Part shown: positions 32,597 to 43,660 of the stretch, in pieces
Position numbering within the stretch: position 1 is the stretch's first letter
How the letters are laid out: each line of letters opens with the position of its first letter
Source of the DNA: Mastigamoeba balamuthi
Lineage: Eukaryota > Evosea > Mastigamoebida > Mastigamoebidae
DNA length: 64,000 bases
Assembly: GCA_902651635.1 (NCBI GenBank)
Contig: CACRSC010000472.1
Coordinates: forward strand, 559,982-623,981
Direction: 5' to 3'
The notes under the pieces: generated by a model
Databases searched by the model: none
Told to the model about the DNA's origin: nothing
The model's input: the letters and a program-made list of their open reading frames with translations, nothing else
Position numbers and translations under genes: made by a program

Positions 32597-35500
32597 ATGT
32601 CTCTCCCCTCCGACCAGTTGCGCTCAGCCGCTCTCCCCTGCCCCTGGCCTTCGGCACTCCCACGCGCCCCCCAACCCCCAACCCCACGCGAGCGTCCCCA
32701 GACCGGTGCCCCCCGCTGGGCGGTGCCCTCGCCCCCCCCCAGCCAGCGTATCAGCGGGACACGTTAATTGTTTTCGAATTGAATCTAAACAGCGGTCAAC
32801 AACCCCTCAACGCCCCCGGCCCGCCCCGCAGAGTACCGCCGCAGTCGCCGGCATCGCCCGCGTCGCCTCCCCCGACGAGTCCCACCGGCGCTGACGCGGC
32901 GCTGCGCGCCAACGCGCCCCGCCGCCGTCAGTACCCGCAGTACGTCGACGCCATCAGCTCTCCGCCCCCGGCAGCGGCGGCCCCGGCGGCCCCTGCGCCC
33001 GTGCCGGTGCCCTCGGGCCTCCCGCAGCTCCCGCAGCTCTCGCAGATGCCGGGCGCACCCGTGCAGGCCGCCGCGCCGGTGCCTGTGCCGGCAGCAGCGC
33101 CGGTGCCCACGATGACCTACGCGCCAGCGGCGGCCCAGCAGCCGCAGGCGCAGCAGCAGCCGATGCAGATGCAGATGCAGCAGGAGCAGCAGCAGCAACA
33201 GCAGCAGCCGAGGGCGCACGCGCCGAGGATAGACCCGATGCAGATGCCCAACCCGACGAGCATGGACCACGGCGCGGCGCAGTGGGGGACGAGGACGCAC
33301 CCGCCGCCGGCGGTGGGCAGGCCCGTCGTGTTCAGGGACGAGGGGTGCGCGGCGCCCAGGTTCCTGCGCATGACGACGTACGTCGTGCCCGCCACGAGCG
33401 ACATGGCCGGCTCGTGCGCCGTCCCCGTCGCCGCCATCGTCTCGCCCATTGCCGACCCCGTGCGTCTTCCCCCTCCCCCCAGCACAGCTCCCATTCGCGC
33501 GCTAAGTGCGCGAGCGCAAATCAATTGAACGCGCCGGCCGTATTCACTGTTTAAGTTCGGGAGGCACTGTTTCCTGGAATTGCGCGCTGTATTATGGAAT
33601 TGACGGGGAATTGGGGCCGCGCAGGTGGCGGGAGAGGAGGCGGTGCCGGTGGTGGACCAGGGGGAGATGGGCCCCGTCAGGTGCACGAGGTGCAGGGCGT
33701 ACGTGAGCCCCTACGCGCAGTTCACTGACGGAGGCCAGCGCTACCGCTGCCCCTTCTGCAACCTCGTCAACGAAGGTGCGCTCCAATCTCCTCCACAATC
33801 AATTGCTTCAAATCAAATTGAATTCACAATTCATTTTCTGACCCCTCTTATCTCCACTGCGCAGTTCCCGAGTGGTACTTCAGCCCCCTGGACAGCGCGG
33901 GCCGGCGCGCGGACATCGCGTCGAGGCTGGAGCTTACGCGGGGCAGCGTCGAGTACGCGCTGTCGAACAAGATGTACATGCCCGAGGGCCGCGAGCTCGT
34001 CGCGCCTCCGCTGCTCTTTGTGCTCGACGTGTCGGACCAGTCGACCTCGGCGGGCGTCCTGGGCCTGGCCGTCGAGACGCTGCGCGTGCTGCTGCGCTCG
34101 GGCGAGTGCCCCGCGCAGCGCGTGGGGTTCGTGACGTTCAACAGCAGCGTGCACTTCTGGGACCTCAGCGCCACGCCGCCGCGCATGCTCGTCGTCCCCG
34201 ACGCCGAGCACGTGTTCGCGCCGCTGCACAGCGACAAGGCCATCGGGGCCTACGCGGACCGCGCGCAGAGCGTCGAGTACCTCTTCGACAAGATCGGCGC
34301 GATCGCGCAGCAGCAGCACGAGAGGGCCAACGCGCCGTCGCTGGGCGCGGCCATCCAGGCGGCCCTCGCGCTCGTCGGCAAGAACGGCGGCCGCGTCATC
34401 GCCGTCCACGCCTCGATGCCCACGGGCGGGCCCGGTGCCCTCCGGCCCCGCGACAACGCCAAGGTGCGACTGCCGCGCCCCCCCCAGTTGCTTGACGGCG
34501 GCAACGGCCATGGCCACGGGCAGTGCTCCCCCCACTCAACTCGCCAAGTCCGTCGGCGACACTTTCGCTATTAGTCGGCCCTCCTCGCAGGGGATGCTCG
34601 CACACGTTTCAATTGGCTTCAGCCCCCGCAATTGAACGCTGCATCGCGTCCCAACTGACTGAGTGGCGCTGCTGCCGTGCTGTGACACCAGCTGTACGGG
34701 ACGGACAAGGAGAAGACGCTCGTGGCGCCGCAGAACGCGTTCTGGAAGGGCCTCGCGCAGGAGTGCGCCAAGTCGCGCGTGGGCGTCGACGTGTTCGCGC
34801 TGGCGCACACGTACGCCGACGTGGCGACGCTGAGCGACCTGTGCAAGCTGACGGGCGGCCAGATGTACCACTACCCCGCCTTCGACCTCGTCCGCGACGC
34901 GGGCACCGTCGAGGCCGACATGCGCCGCTGCGTCCTGCGCAACTTCGGCTACGACGGGTCGCTGCGCGTGCGCGTCAGCCGCGGGCTGGGCGTCACCGAG
35001 TACCTGGGCAACTGCTCGCCCAGCGGCAACGAGCTCGACGTCGACATCGCGCTCGTGCACGCGGACCACTCGTTCGCGGCGATCATCAAGCACGACGAGA
35101 AGCTCGCGGACCGCTCCGAGGTCGTCGTGCAGGCGGCGCTGCTGTACACGACGTCGTCGGGCCAGCGGCGCGTGCGCGTGCACACGGTGGGCGCCTCGGC
35201 GTCGACGACGCACAGCAACGTCTACAAGGCCTGCGACTGCGACGCGGTGGCCCACGTCATGTGCAGGCAGGCCGCCGTGGAGGTGCAGCGCGGCAACGCC
35301 CCCGCGTCGGTGGCCAGCGCGATGACGGACCGCTGCGTCGACGCGCTGGCGTGCTACCGCCAGAACTGCACGGCGTCGCAGTCGTCGGGGCAGCTGATCC
35401 TGCCCGAGTCGCTGCGCCTGCTGCCGCTGTACCTGATGGCCGTCGCCAAGAGCCCGCTGCTGCGCGCAGAGGTCACGACGGACGCGCGCGTGGCCGCGGC

Positions 35501-36270
35501 GTGCGCGCTTAACTCGGGGCTGGTGTGCGCGACGCAGCTGGCGCTGTACCCGCGCGTGTGGCCGCTGCACACGCTCGTCGCGAGGGGCGCGGGCGAGATG
35601 GCCCACAACTCGCTGCCGCAGACGGTGCGCCTGGGCGTCGACTGGATCCACCCCACCGGCGTCTACGCCATTGACGCTGGCGCCCATCTCCTCGTACGCC
35701 TGCCTTCTCATCTCTCTCCTCTCTCGACGAGAGCTCCGCGCTTGCTCGTTGCTCGAGTCCCCCACTAACACTGCGGGCTGGCGGGGGGCAGATCTGGGTC
35801 GGGGCCACGGCACCTGCGGACGTGCTGTCGCAGCTGTTCGGCGTGGACAACGTCGGCGCGCTTGCTGGACACGCGGTGCGTGGAACCACTGCGAATAGCG
35901 CTCTGCCCCGCGTGAGGCCCGGGACTGACGTTCCGGATGGCGGGGTGGGCACAGCTGACGGCGATGTTCTACAAGACCAACTTCTCGGGCGAGTCCGAGT
36001 CTGTGGTCATGACGCTCGTGGGCCAGATTGCGGAGCAGCGTGGCCACAGCAACATCGCAATCAAGGCACGTGCCCACACGCACACACGCGCGCACGGCTA
36101 CAGACAGCCGCACCGTGCTGAGCGAGCGACAACAGGTGGTGAAGCAGGGCGAGGCGGGAGACAACGTCACGTGGCAGCTGCTGGTCGAGGACAAGGGCCC
36201 CGGGAACACGCTGTCGTACATAGACTACCTGTGCCTCGTCCACCGCAACATCCAGTACAAGCTATCGTAA
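32597..36270 (+). CDS. SEC24: COPII coat subunit Sec24
   Basis: I place the start at 32597: a 20-nt first exon (MSLPSDQ, last codon split) joins at 32832 to a Pro/Ala/Gln-rich N-terminus, as is usual for Sec24. Then come the gelsolin-adjacent zinc finger (RCTRCRAYVSPYAQF...YRCPFCN, about 33680-33770), the trunk (PPLLFVLDVSDQSTSAG), the beta-barrel and helical domains (LLPLYLMAVAKSPLLRA), and a C-terminal gelsolin-like domain (WVGATAPADVL, ending LVEDKGPGNTLSYIDYLCLVHRNIQ). Sec24 selects cargo at ER exit sites with Sec23. The final intron (36067-36135) uses a GC donor: AAG|GCACGT...CAG|GTGGTG gives AIKVVKQG in frame. A Gln tract (about 33140-33210) is a CAG-type repeat in coding sequence. Introns at 33461-33624 and 34463-34691 carry CAATTGAACGC motifs. 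Confidence 0.93.
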
Positions 36271-36594
36271 GACACCCGTCACTCGCCCCAGCAAGCTTCC
36301 TTCCTTCAATCCTCTGTCTCTCTCTCTTCCCCCCTGAGCCAACATCACACCTCCCCTTCTGGGCTTTTGTGCTCGTCCAACAAATACAACGCCGTACAAA
36401 CCCGCCAAACACGCCCACAACTTCAGGAACCGAGAGCCGGCGTTTTTCGCCTCCCCGATGGCGTTCCGCTGAGTGCTGTGAACCACTGAGGGCCCTGCTC
36501 AAACCCCGAGAGACACATGACGACAAACCCAAGTTCTTTTTCTCGGATTTGCTTCCACTGAAGTAGGCGGGAAGTAGGCGGGTGCTCTACAAAC
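36271..36594. other. Convergent 3' spacer between Sec24 and the Sel1-repeat gene
   Basis: 324 bp between two gene ends, with C/T-rich stretches. No gene or RNA recognised. Confidence 0.25.
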
Positions 36595-37621
36595 TCACAC
36601 AGCAGCGAATGTCATCAGAGTGGTTGAACTTGAACACAGATTTCCCTGGCGGAGCAACTGCAGGCCCAGACGAACATCCTGAGGGACACCATTCCCGTTG
36701 ACCAGCATCCAGCCGAGCAGATGTGAGGCGTCCCGGTGTCCCTGCCGAGATGCTGCCTGGAGATTTCCCACAGCCCGAGGGATGTCCTTGGACAGACGGT
36801 AGCCCCGTTCAAAGCAACACCCCAGGTAGAACTGAGCAGGGCCATGCCCCATATCTGCAGCAACTTGGAGGAGCCTCACACCTTCCTGGGCATCCTTCTG
36901 AACACCGTTTCCCAGAATGTAGCAGATCCCCAGACTCATGTGCGCATCAGCATTCCCCTGCTCCGCTGCCAGGTGATAGAGGAAGACACCATGCTTTGGA
37001 TCAGAAGGAAAGCACTGCGAGTCTGGGGAGCAGTAGCAGTGCCCGACCCAGACCAACGCAGTGGGTACTCTGTAGCAGTGCGCCAGCCCCATGAGAAACC
37101 CAGCCCTGTTTCTGTCCTGCTGAACCCAATGTGCATGACACGCCTCGATGCATTGTAGCACAGCCCTTTCACCGACGGTCCAATCAGACTGGGCCTCACG
37201 CAGTTCCACGATCTCCTCTAGTCCCAAAGCACAGTGACGGTCAATAGCACATCGCATCTCCTCGAACACTGCCTCTGCCATCTCATCCAAAGCAGGGCGG
37301 TGGCGAAGCAGCATTTGAATGAGGAGCCGTGCAGGACAGTTGACGCTGTCACAGAGCTCAAGAGATCGGCGGGCGTGGGCGAATGACTCTGACACAGACT
37401 CTGGTTTGGCAGCAGCCTGAACTGCAGCAACCATCTCGGTCAGGGCAGCCCCGCCGAAGAGCATCGGGGGAGAGACAATTGCGCCACAGTATCTTGCCTG
37501 AGAGTGTAAAAAATCTCTCAGGATTGCGGCAGCACCCTGTCCCCTCAAGGCCGAGTATCTGGGCTCATTTCTCAGTGCCGTGCAAGTGGCGGCTTGTGTT
37601 CACAGAGGAGATCCTGTCCAT
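36595..37621 (-). CDS. Sel1-like repeat protein
   Basis: About 310 residues. The C-terminal half carries at least three Sel1 repeats (A-x-x-x-LG-x-x-Y-x-x-G-x-G-V-x-x-D pattern): HMSLGICYILGNGVQKD, QFYLGCCFERGYRLSKD and SHLLGWMLVNGNGVPQD. Such superhelical repeats mediate protein-protein contacts. The N-terminal half is helical with no recognised domain. For the start I favour ATG at 37621: an 18-nt exon (MDRISS) spliced with a 67-bp intron (GTGAAC...GACAG) to GAAAILRDF closes in frame. Otherwise the first Met is at 37464. With the favoured start, only 14 bp separate it from the stop of the upstream ABC transporter. Confidence 0.72.
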
Positions 37622-37635
37622 GGAGGCGTCTCTGT

Positions 37636-40600
37636 TCACATTCCCTTGAGCTGGTTCTGGACCAGCTTGTAGTAGACTCCCTTGTGGTCCAGAAGCTCTC
37701 TGTGCGTCCCTATTTCGACCACCTGGCCCTTGCTCATCACGACGATGGCGTCGGCGTTCTGGATCGTCGACAGCCTATGGGCGACCACGATCGTAGTGCG
37801 CCCGCACCTCGCCTTGTCCAGCGTCTCTTGAACTGCTGTCTCGCTCTGGGCATCCAACGCGCTCGTCGCCTCATCCAGCAGCAGCACGCGCGGGTTCTTG
37901 ATGAGTGCCCTGGCGATCGCGATTCTCTGCTTCTGCCCCCCGCTGAGGGTGAGCCCCTTCTCCGCGATCGACGTGTCGTAGCCCTGCGGGAACGCCCGGA
38001 TGAAGCCGTCCGCGTTGGCTGCCTTGGCCGCAGCGACGATCTGTTCCTCGTCGGCGCCTGGCTTGCCGTACGCGATGTTCTCCCGGATGGTCCCCGAGAA
38101 TAGCACGGGCTCCTGGCCCACGAGCCCGATCTGCGACCTCAGCCACTCGATGTCGACCGACGCAATGGGTCGGCTGTCCACGAACACCTCCCCGCCGCAG
38201 GCGTCGTAGAACCGCTCCAGCAGCGCCACCACGGTGCTCTTGCCGCACCCGCTCGAGCCCACGAGGGCCACCGTCTGCCCCGGGCGTGCGCGGAACGACA
38301 TGCCGATCAGGACGGGCGCCCCTGGGCGAGTTGGGTACTCGAAGTCGACGTTGAGGAACTCGATGTCCCCCCGAAAGTCCGCGATGGTGCCCGGCATCTC
38401 AGGGTTCGGCAGCAGCAGCTTGTCGTTGAACGTCTGTCTGCGCTGCACCGCCCCGTCGTCCTGGCCCGGCTTGGCCAGCGCGAGGCCGGCGGGGGCCTGC
38501 TGCAGAGGCTCGCGGTCGAAGAGGTCGAAGACGTTGCGGGCAGCGGCGAACGCCTTACCGTAGTCGGGCAGGACAATCGAGAGGTACCCTAGCGACTGCG
38601 ACCCGAACATGATGCCGCTCTGGGCCCGGATAACGTCTCGGAAGCTCACCGGGTCATCCTTGTCGCGCGACAACCGACCGCCGTACCAAATGCACAGCGC
38701 GGACATCCACATCAGCGATGCCTAAACAAGTTGCAAAGTCAGAAGACCTGCTTGAAAATGATGGAGCGCAATTACATTGACAAGTCCGCCAGCTGCTGCG
38801 TGGACGAGGGTGGAGTTGCGCCCGTTGCGCAGAGGACCGCGGACCGAGCCCATGTAGGACTCTGTCAGCTGTACCTCCTTGCCCATCTGGGCCACAGTGC
38901 GCGGGTTGTCCAGCGCCTCACCCGCGATCTTGCCGGCCTTCTCCAGGGCCTTACGGAGCTCTGCCTGATGCACCGTGAGCCTGCGCATGTCTACAGTCAC
39001 AGAGATGACCGAGAGTGGCACAAGGCTCCCCGCCGCGAGGGCAATCTTCCAGCTTCCCGAGCAGGCGATTGCGAGGCCAGTGCCCACGGAGGCCAACATG
39101 GACACCAGGACTGAGATCTGACTGCCCGCTATCCCGTGTATCAGGGTCGTGTCGGTCGCCAGGCGTGTCGCCAGTATGCCCGAGTGGTTGCACTTGTAGT
39201 CAAACCAGCCCACCTCCTGCCTGAGTATCGCCTTGAAGCTCTCGTATCTCAGGTACCTGTCACGGGCACAGTCAGAATCAGGTAACTACCAGTTAGCGAA
39301 GGGCTCGCCTTGTCAGCCGGGCTCCAGCGACCTCCATCAGGCTCTTGGAGATCAGGTGGATCACGAAAGCAACAGACCCGAGAATCACGAATCGATACGA
39401 CCACGTGTTGATGTTGCGGTCATGCTCCGCGTCGTCGCCGGTCCCGGGGACGTAGAACAGCTCTGTCATGATCTGCAACGTCCGTTAGTCGCCGGACTTT
39501 TGGGGCAGATGTCCCACCTCGCTCAGCAGGTATCCGAAGAACGGCATCAGCCCGCCGTCCACGAGGCTGGCAACACACGCGATGAGCACGATGATCCAGT
39601 CGGGCCTCAGCAGGCCGATGATGCGGAACAGCACGCGCAGTCCGCTGTCCGAATCGAGGAGGGCCATCTCGCCCTCGGCCTCGACCCAGCGCGTCGAGGC
39701 CTGCAGGGGCTGTTGCTCGTCCGGCGCGGCTGAGATGCACGCCGACATCCTGCTCGCCCTCCTCATGTGCCTCTCCGCCGACGTCTGCTGCTTCGAGTAG
39801 AGTCGGTGGTACAGCCCGTCCTGCCTCATGAGCTCGTCGTGCGAGCCCTTCTCAGCGACCCTTCAGCTGCCCGTGAGTGACTGGCGAATCAAGTGCCAGA
39901 GGACGCACTTGCCGTCCTGGAAGGTCACGATCAGGTCGGCGTTGCGGATTGTCGAGAGCCTGTGCGCGACGATGATGCAGGTGTGCCCGCGCGCGGTCTC
40001 GTCAATGGCCTTCTGGACGACGACCTCGCTCTCGGCGTCGAGCGCAGAAGTGGCCTCGTCGAACAGCAGCACCTTGGGCTTGCGGACCAGCGCCCTGGCG
40101 ATGGCAATGCGCTGCTTCTGGCCACCCGACAGCTGTGCTCCCCGCTCGCCAACCAGCGTGTCGTACCCGCTGGGGAACAGTGTGATGAACGTGTGGGCGT
40201 TGGCCTTCTTCGCAGCCTCGACGATCTCGTCGCGAGTCACCGGGCCAGAGGCCCCCAGGGCGATGTTGTCAGCGATACTGAGGCTGAACAGTACGGGCTC
40301 CTGCGACACGATACCGATCTGGCTCCGCAGGGAGCGCACGTTGATGGAAGAGATTGGCACGCCGTTCAGGAGAACTGCGCCGTTGCTTTCCGGCACGTCG
40401 TACATGCGCTCGATGAGCCCCACTATGGTGCTCTTGCCGCACCCGCTAGAACCGACGAGAGCGACAACCTTGCCCCTTGGGACCACCAGATCGACTCCCT
40501 TGAGCACCTCCGCCTCGGGTCTCGTGGGGTAGCAGAAGTGGACCCCGCGGAACACGATATCGCCCTGGGAGGAAGTGGGGATCAGTTGCTTGATAATCGC

Positions 40601-42250
40601 CCCGAGACTAACGTCGATGTCGGCTTGCTGGCCGCTGGTGTCCCTCGGATCAATGCGAGATTGCCGGTCGATGAGGTTATGAATCGGCTGCGCACAACCA
40701 CGAGCCTCGAGGATGGCCGTGACAGAGGGACCGATGTGGATCAGGTTCGCCACGCCGAGCACCACGGCGAAGAACACGGTCATGACCTCCCCCGGCGTCA
40801 TCTTCCTCGTCACATCGAGCATCCCGCTCGCCACTGTTATGGAGACGTCTCCCACGAGCTTGGCGCTGTACCAGAACGCCAGGGCATAAACCGCGAGCAG
40901 CAAGAAACGAAGGAAGCCGACGCTGACGCCAATGGAGAGACCCTTCTTGTACGACTGGCTCCGGATAGCCGTTGCCTCGCGTCCGTACTTCCAGAGGCAC
41001 TCGCACTGAATGCCGAGGGCTGCCACCGTGCGGATGCCGCTGATGACCTCGGACGCAATCTTCCCTGCTCGGGCCATGCTCTGCTGGACGTCTCCAATCG
41101 CCTTGCTGAACACAAAAGAGAACAGCCACGAAGACAACTGCGACAGGGGCATTCAGTGCGGCACGTGGCGAGAGGAGGGGTCACTAGTGCACCGCAGAGA
41201 GAGGGATGACTGAGAGCATTATCAACGCAAGCTTCCAGTTGGTGTAGAGGGCGACAGCCCATCCGCCCACAACCACGAACAGCAGCTGAAAGCGAGCTGA
41301 GTGTTGTGCCGATGCGTGCTGACCGACGACCGAACCTGGAAGAGTGTGCCCACACGCTCTCCGAGTCCCTCCTGGACGCGTCCTACGTCGGACAGGCGCT
41401 GGACGAGCTCGCCACTGCCACGAGAGTCGTACCACGCGGTCTCTTGGCACAGCGCCGCCTCCACAAACGCCTTGCGCATACGGGTGGCCTGGCGCACCGC
41501 CGCGGTGGCCATCGCCGAGACGCTGCGGTGTCAAGCATATCAGCTGCACCGTCGGCGGTTGATGGGATACAGCACCTGGCAAAGTGCAGCACGAGGCTGG
41601 CGAACCCGAAGCACAGCAGCACGAGCGCGTTCCTATTGATCGTGTGCGTGTCTGGCATCGATGTGGCCGTGGTCGTCGCCTGGGCGTGCGCGGATGCGCT
41701 GGACCCAATGAAGGGGATCGAGGGCTCCCAGGCGTCCACCATTCCTCCTCTGGGGGATGTTTGTCACTTTTGGCACAGGGGGAGCCGACGCACAGAAGGA
41801 TGAAGTAAATGGGCATCAGGGCGCCCTCGAGAGAGGCGCAAGCAGCCCCCAGGACGAGCAGGCAGACGTCCCCTGCGCTGGCGAACCGAAAGAGCCTGAC
41901 GAACGAGACAGACCTGTGGTGGAGGAAGCAAGGTGAGAACACATAATTCCCAGCATAGAAGCCATGCCAAATTGAGCAGTCACATTAAATCTACATCCCC
42001 CCCGCGCTCGCATCCCACGCGCTCGCGACCCTCAGCGCGAGTCAGAATATGGCGGGATGGAACGGGGGCGAGGGAGGCACTTGTTGCATTCGTCTTCGGG
42101 GGGTGCTGGGTCTTTGCTGGACGTCGCTGCGGTGGGCGCGACGCTCGATGACGCCGGGAAGAGAGCAGCGGACGAGTCGGTCTGACTCTGACTGGCGGAG
42201 ATCGCGGGGGAGGCGTAATCTGTGGGTGCGGATGGGCCTTGACGGTCCAT
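37636..42250 (-). CDS. ABCB-type full ABC transporter (P-glycoprotein/MDR-like)
   Basis: Two TMD-NBD halves in one chain. The start at 42250 gives a 56-codon acidic, Ser-rich exon (MDRQGPSAPTDY...) whose donor GTGCCT joins at 41913 to SVSFVRLFRFASAGDV, the usual first elbow helix. NBD1 (about 40560-39900) has Walker A GSSGCGKST, signature LSGGQKQR and Walker B VLLFDEATSALDAES. The linker (RMSACISAAPDEQQ) follows, then TMD2 and NBD2 (about 38330-37650), with Walker A GSSGCGKST, signature LSGGQKQR and Walker B VLLLDEATSALDAQS. All ATP-binding motifs are intact in both halves. ABCB exporters move hydrophobic drugs, lipids or peptides outward. Intron number in TMD1 is high and some joins there are approximate. 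tRNA-Glu lies upstream. Confidence 0.92.
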
Positions 42251-42419
42251 TTGTACGAAGCGAGGAATAACTAGCCCCTCTATCCCAGCGGCGATTTCTG
42301 GCGACTGTTGCTCGGTGGATAACGCGCAAGTATCAAGAACGGCCGTGATCACGACAGAAGAGAGCTGCAGAACCCGCAAGATTGCACCTCTGCTCGCTCC
42401 TCGTTTGACAGGAGCGTAC

Positions 42420-42424
42420 AAAAA
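42420..42424 (-). terminator. Pol III terminator of tRNA-Glu
   Basis: A run of five A on the plus strand (T5 in the transcript) begins directly after the discriminator base of the tRNA. Confidence 0.7.
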
Positions 42425-42496
42425 TTCCGAAGCCGGGAATCGAACCCGGGGCAAGCAGGTGAGAGCCGCTTATGTTACCAACTACACCACTTCGGA
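42425..42496 (-). tRNA. tRNA-Glu (anticodon CUC), intronless
   Basis: 72 nt on the minus strand. The acceptor stem TCCGAAG/CTTCGGA is a perfect seven-pair helix with discriminator A. The anticodon loop CTCTCAC sits on a five-pair stem (AGCGG/CTGCT), giving anticodon CTC for GAG. The T arm CCGGG-TTCGATT-CCCGG is the pol III B box. No CCA is encoded. Confidence 0.93.
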
Positions 42497-42978
42497 TTCC
42501 ATAAATACTACTTCGATGCCATCCGCATCGGTGGCCCTGTGGGCCGGTGGGCAAGGCTGCTGAAGCCAGAAGGTAAGCTCCACAGGAGCCCCATTTTCCA
42601 GCTGGCAGCTGCTCAGGTAACTGTCCTATCTGGCTATGATCTCAGATGATTTCACTGCAATTTGTTGTAGTGCTTCCTCTTCCCCCTCTTCCCCTTACAT
42701 ACACATGATTACTAGCCCCTAGACCTATCCTTTCTGGGTCGGAGAAGGAATAGTGAGTGTAATAGGAACAGAATGTTGTGTTATGGTGTCAGTTTCTTCA
42801 CAGGTTTTACCGGATTATAGAATACTGTTGTCACTGCATGGCCTTACAGATAAGGCTTCCCGCAGGGCTGATTCCAAAGAAGGAGACAGGTGCCCTGTAT
42901 CACGGAGATAATCCGCCCGAGATATTTTATTTACTTTTTCTTCAGAGAAAGCCAACCCCGCTCGCGGCGGCAAACAAA
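42497..42978. promoter_or_regulatory. Spacer between tRNA-Glu and G-gamma
   Basis: 482 bp, AT-rich for this genome, with a pyrimidine run CTTCCTCTTCCCCCTCTTCCCC at about 42670-42695. It must contain the G-gamma promoter and possibly a 5'-UTR intron (GTGAGT about 42752, CACAG about 42802). Confidence 0.35.
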
Positions 42979-43313
42979 ATGTCCCAGGCGCAGCTCAACC
43001 GCCTCCTCGTCGACAAGGAGAAGCTCGTCCGCGAGCTCGAGCGCACCAAGACCATCATCAAGGTCTCGGAGGCCTGCGAGGCGCGTTGGCTCCCCCGCAC
43101 CCGCTTTTCTTTCGTGGCAATTTTCGGTCGAATTTCCCTCACCCACCCCACGCATAACACCGTCTTCGCTGACTGCCCCCCTCTCTCTCCTTCCCCTTAC
43201 CCCCGCAGGCGCTGATAGCGTCTGTCAAGGGCACGCCGGACCCGTTCTCGCCCGACTGGCGGGGTGCGAACCCGTGGCTGCAGACGCCCAACCCCAAGTG
43301 CCCCTGCGCGTGA
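42979..43313 (+). CDS. Heterotrimeric G-protein gamma subunit, 68 residues
   Basis: Exons 42979-43080 and 43209-43313 give 68 residues. The N-terminal half is one amphipathic helix (LNRLLVDKEKLVRELERTK) that would coil with G-beta. The middle (IKVSEACEALIASV) matches the gamma signature IKVSKAAADL. The end carries DPF...NPW and the last four residues CPCA, a CaaX-like box for prenylation, membrane anchoring the beta-gamma dimer. The intron donor must be GC: GAG|GCGCGT...CAG|GCGCTG keeps both frame and family alignment. The gene is too small for most automatic callers. The nearest signalling candidates in the window are the cyclase-like and arrestin-like genes. Confidence 0.82.
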
Positions 43314-43660
43314 GGTCCCCGCAGCCCCGCGCTCAGTAGAAAAAGCCGTTTGCCTTCCCCGGTAGCGGTCTTCCCCTGTACTCCTGACCGCCTTCCCTGT
43401 GTTCTCTCCCTCTCCGCACCCACACACACACACCCAATTGCACAGTGCAATAGAACAATCCGCCATCACACTGGTTTTCGGACAACCGTGTCCGTCCCAC
43501 TCACCCCCAGAGAGCAGGCACCTCCAGCAGGGGTGCACGGATCGGGCGAGCAGGAACCTTCGGGGCTGGGCAACCACAGGAGCCCACGAAGGGTATTCTG
43601 CAGCGTCTAAATGATCTGCTGCATTTTTGCAAGTGCATCCGACAATCATCGATCACGCAG
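43314..43660. other. Convergent 3' spacer
   Basis: 347 bp between the ends of the G-gamma and BSD genes, with a CACACACACA tract at about 43421. No gene recognised. Confidence 0.25.

Noticed and set aside
34536-36221. Long minus-strand open frame (561 codons) opposite Sec24
   Set aside because: Antisense frame kept open by GC-rich codon use; Arg/His/Val-rich with no domain, while the plus strand gives clear Sec24.
41966-42013. Alternative ABC transporter starts at 42013 or 41965
   Set aside because: They leave almost no cytosolic N-terminus; ATG 42250 with a GTGCCT donor closes in frame to a typical ABCB N-terminal tail.
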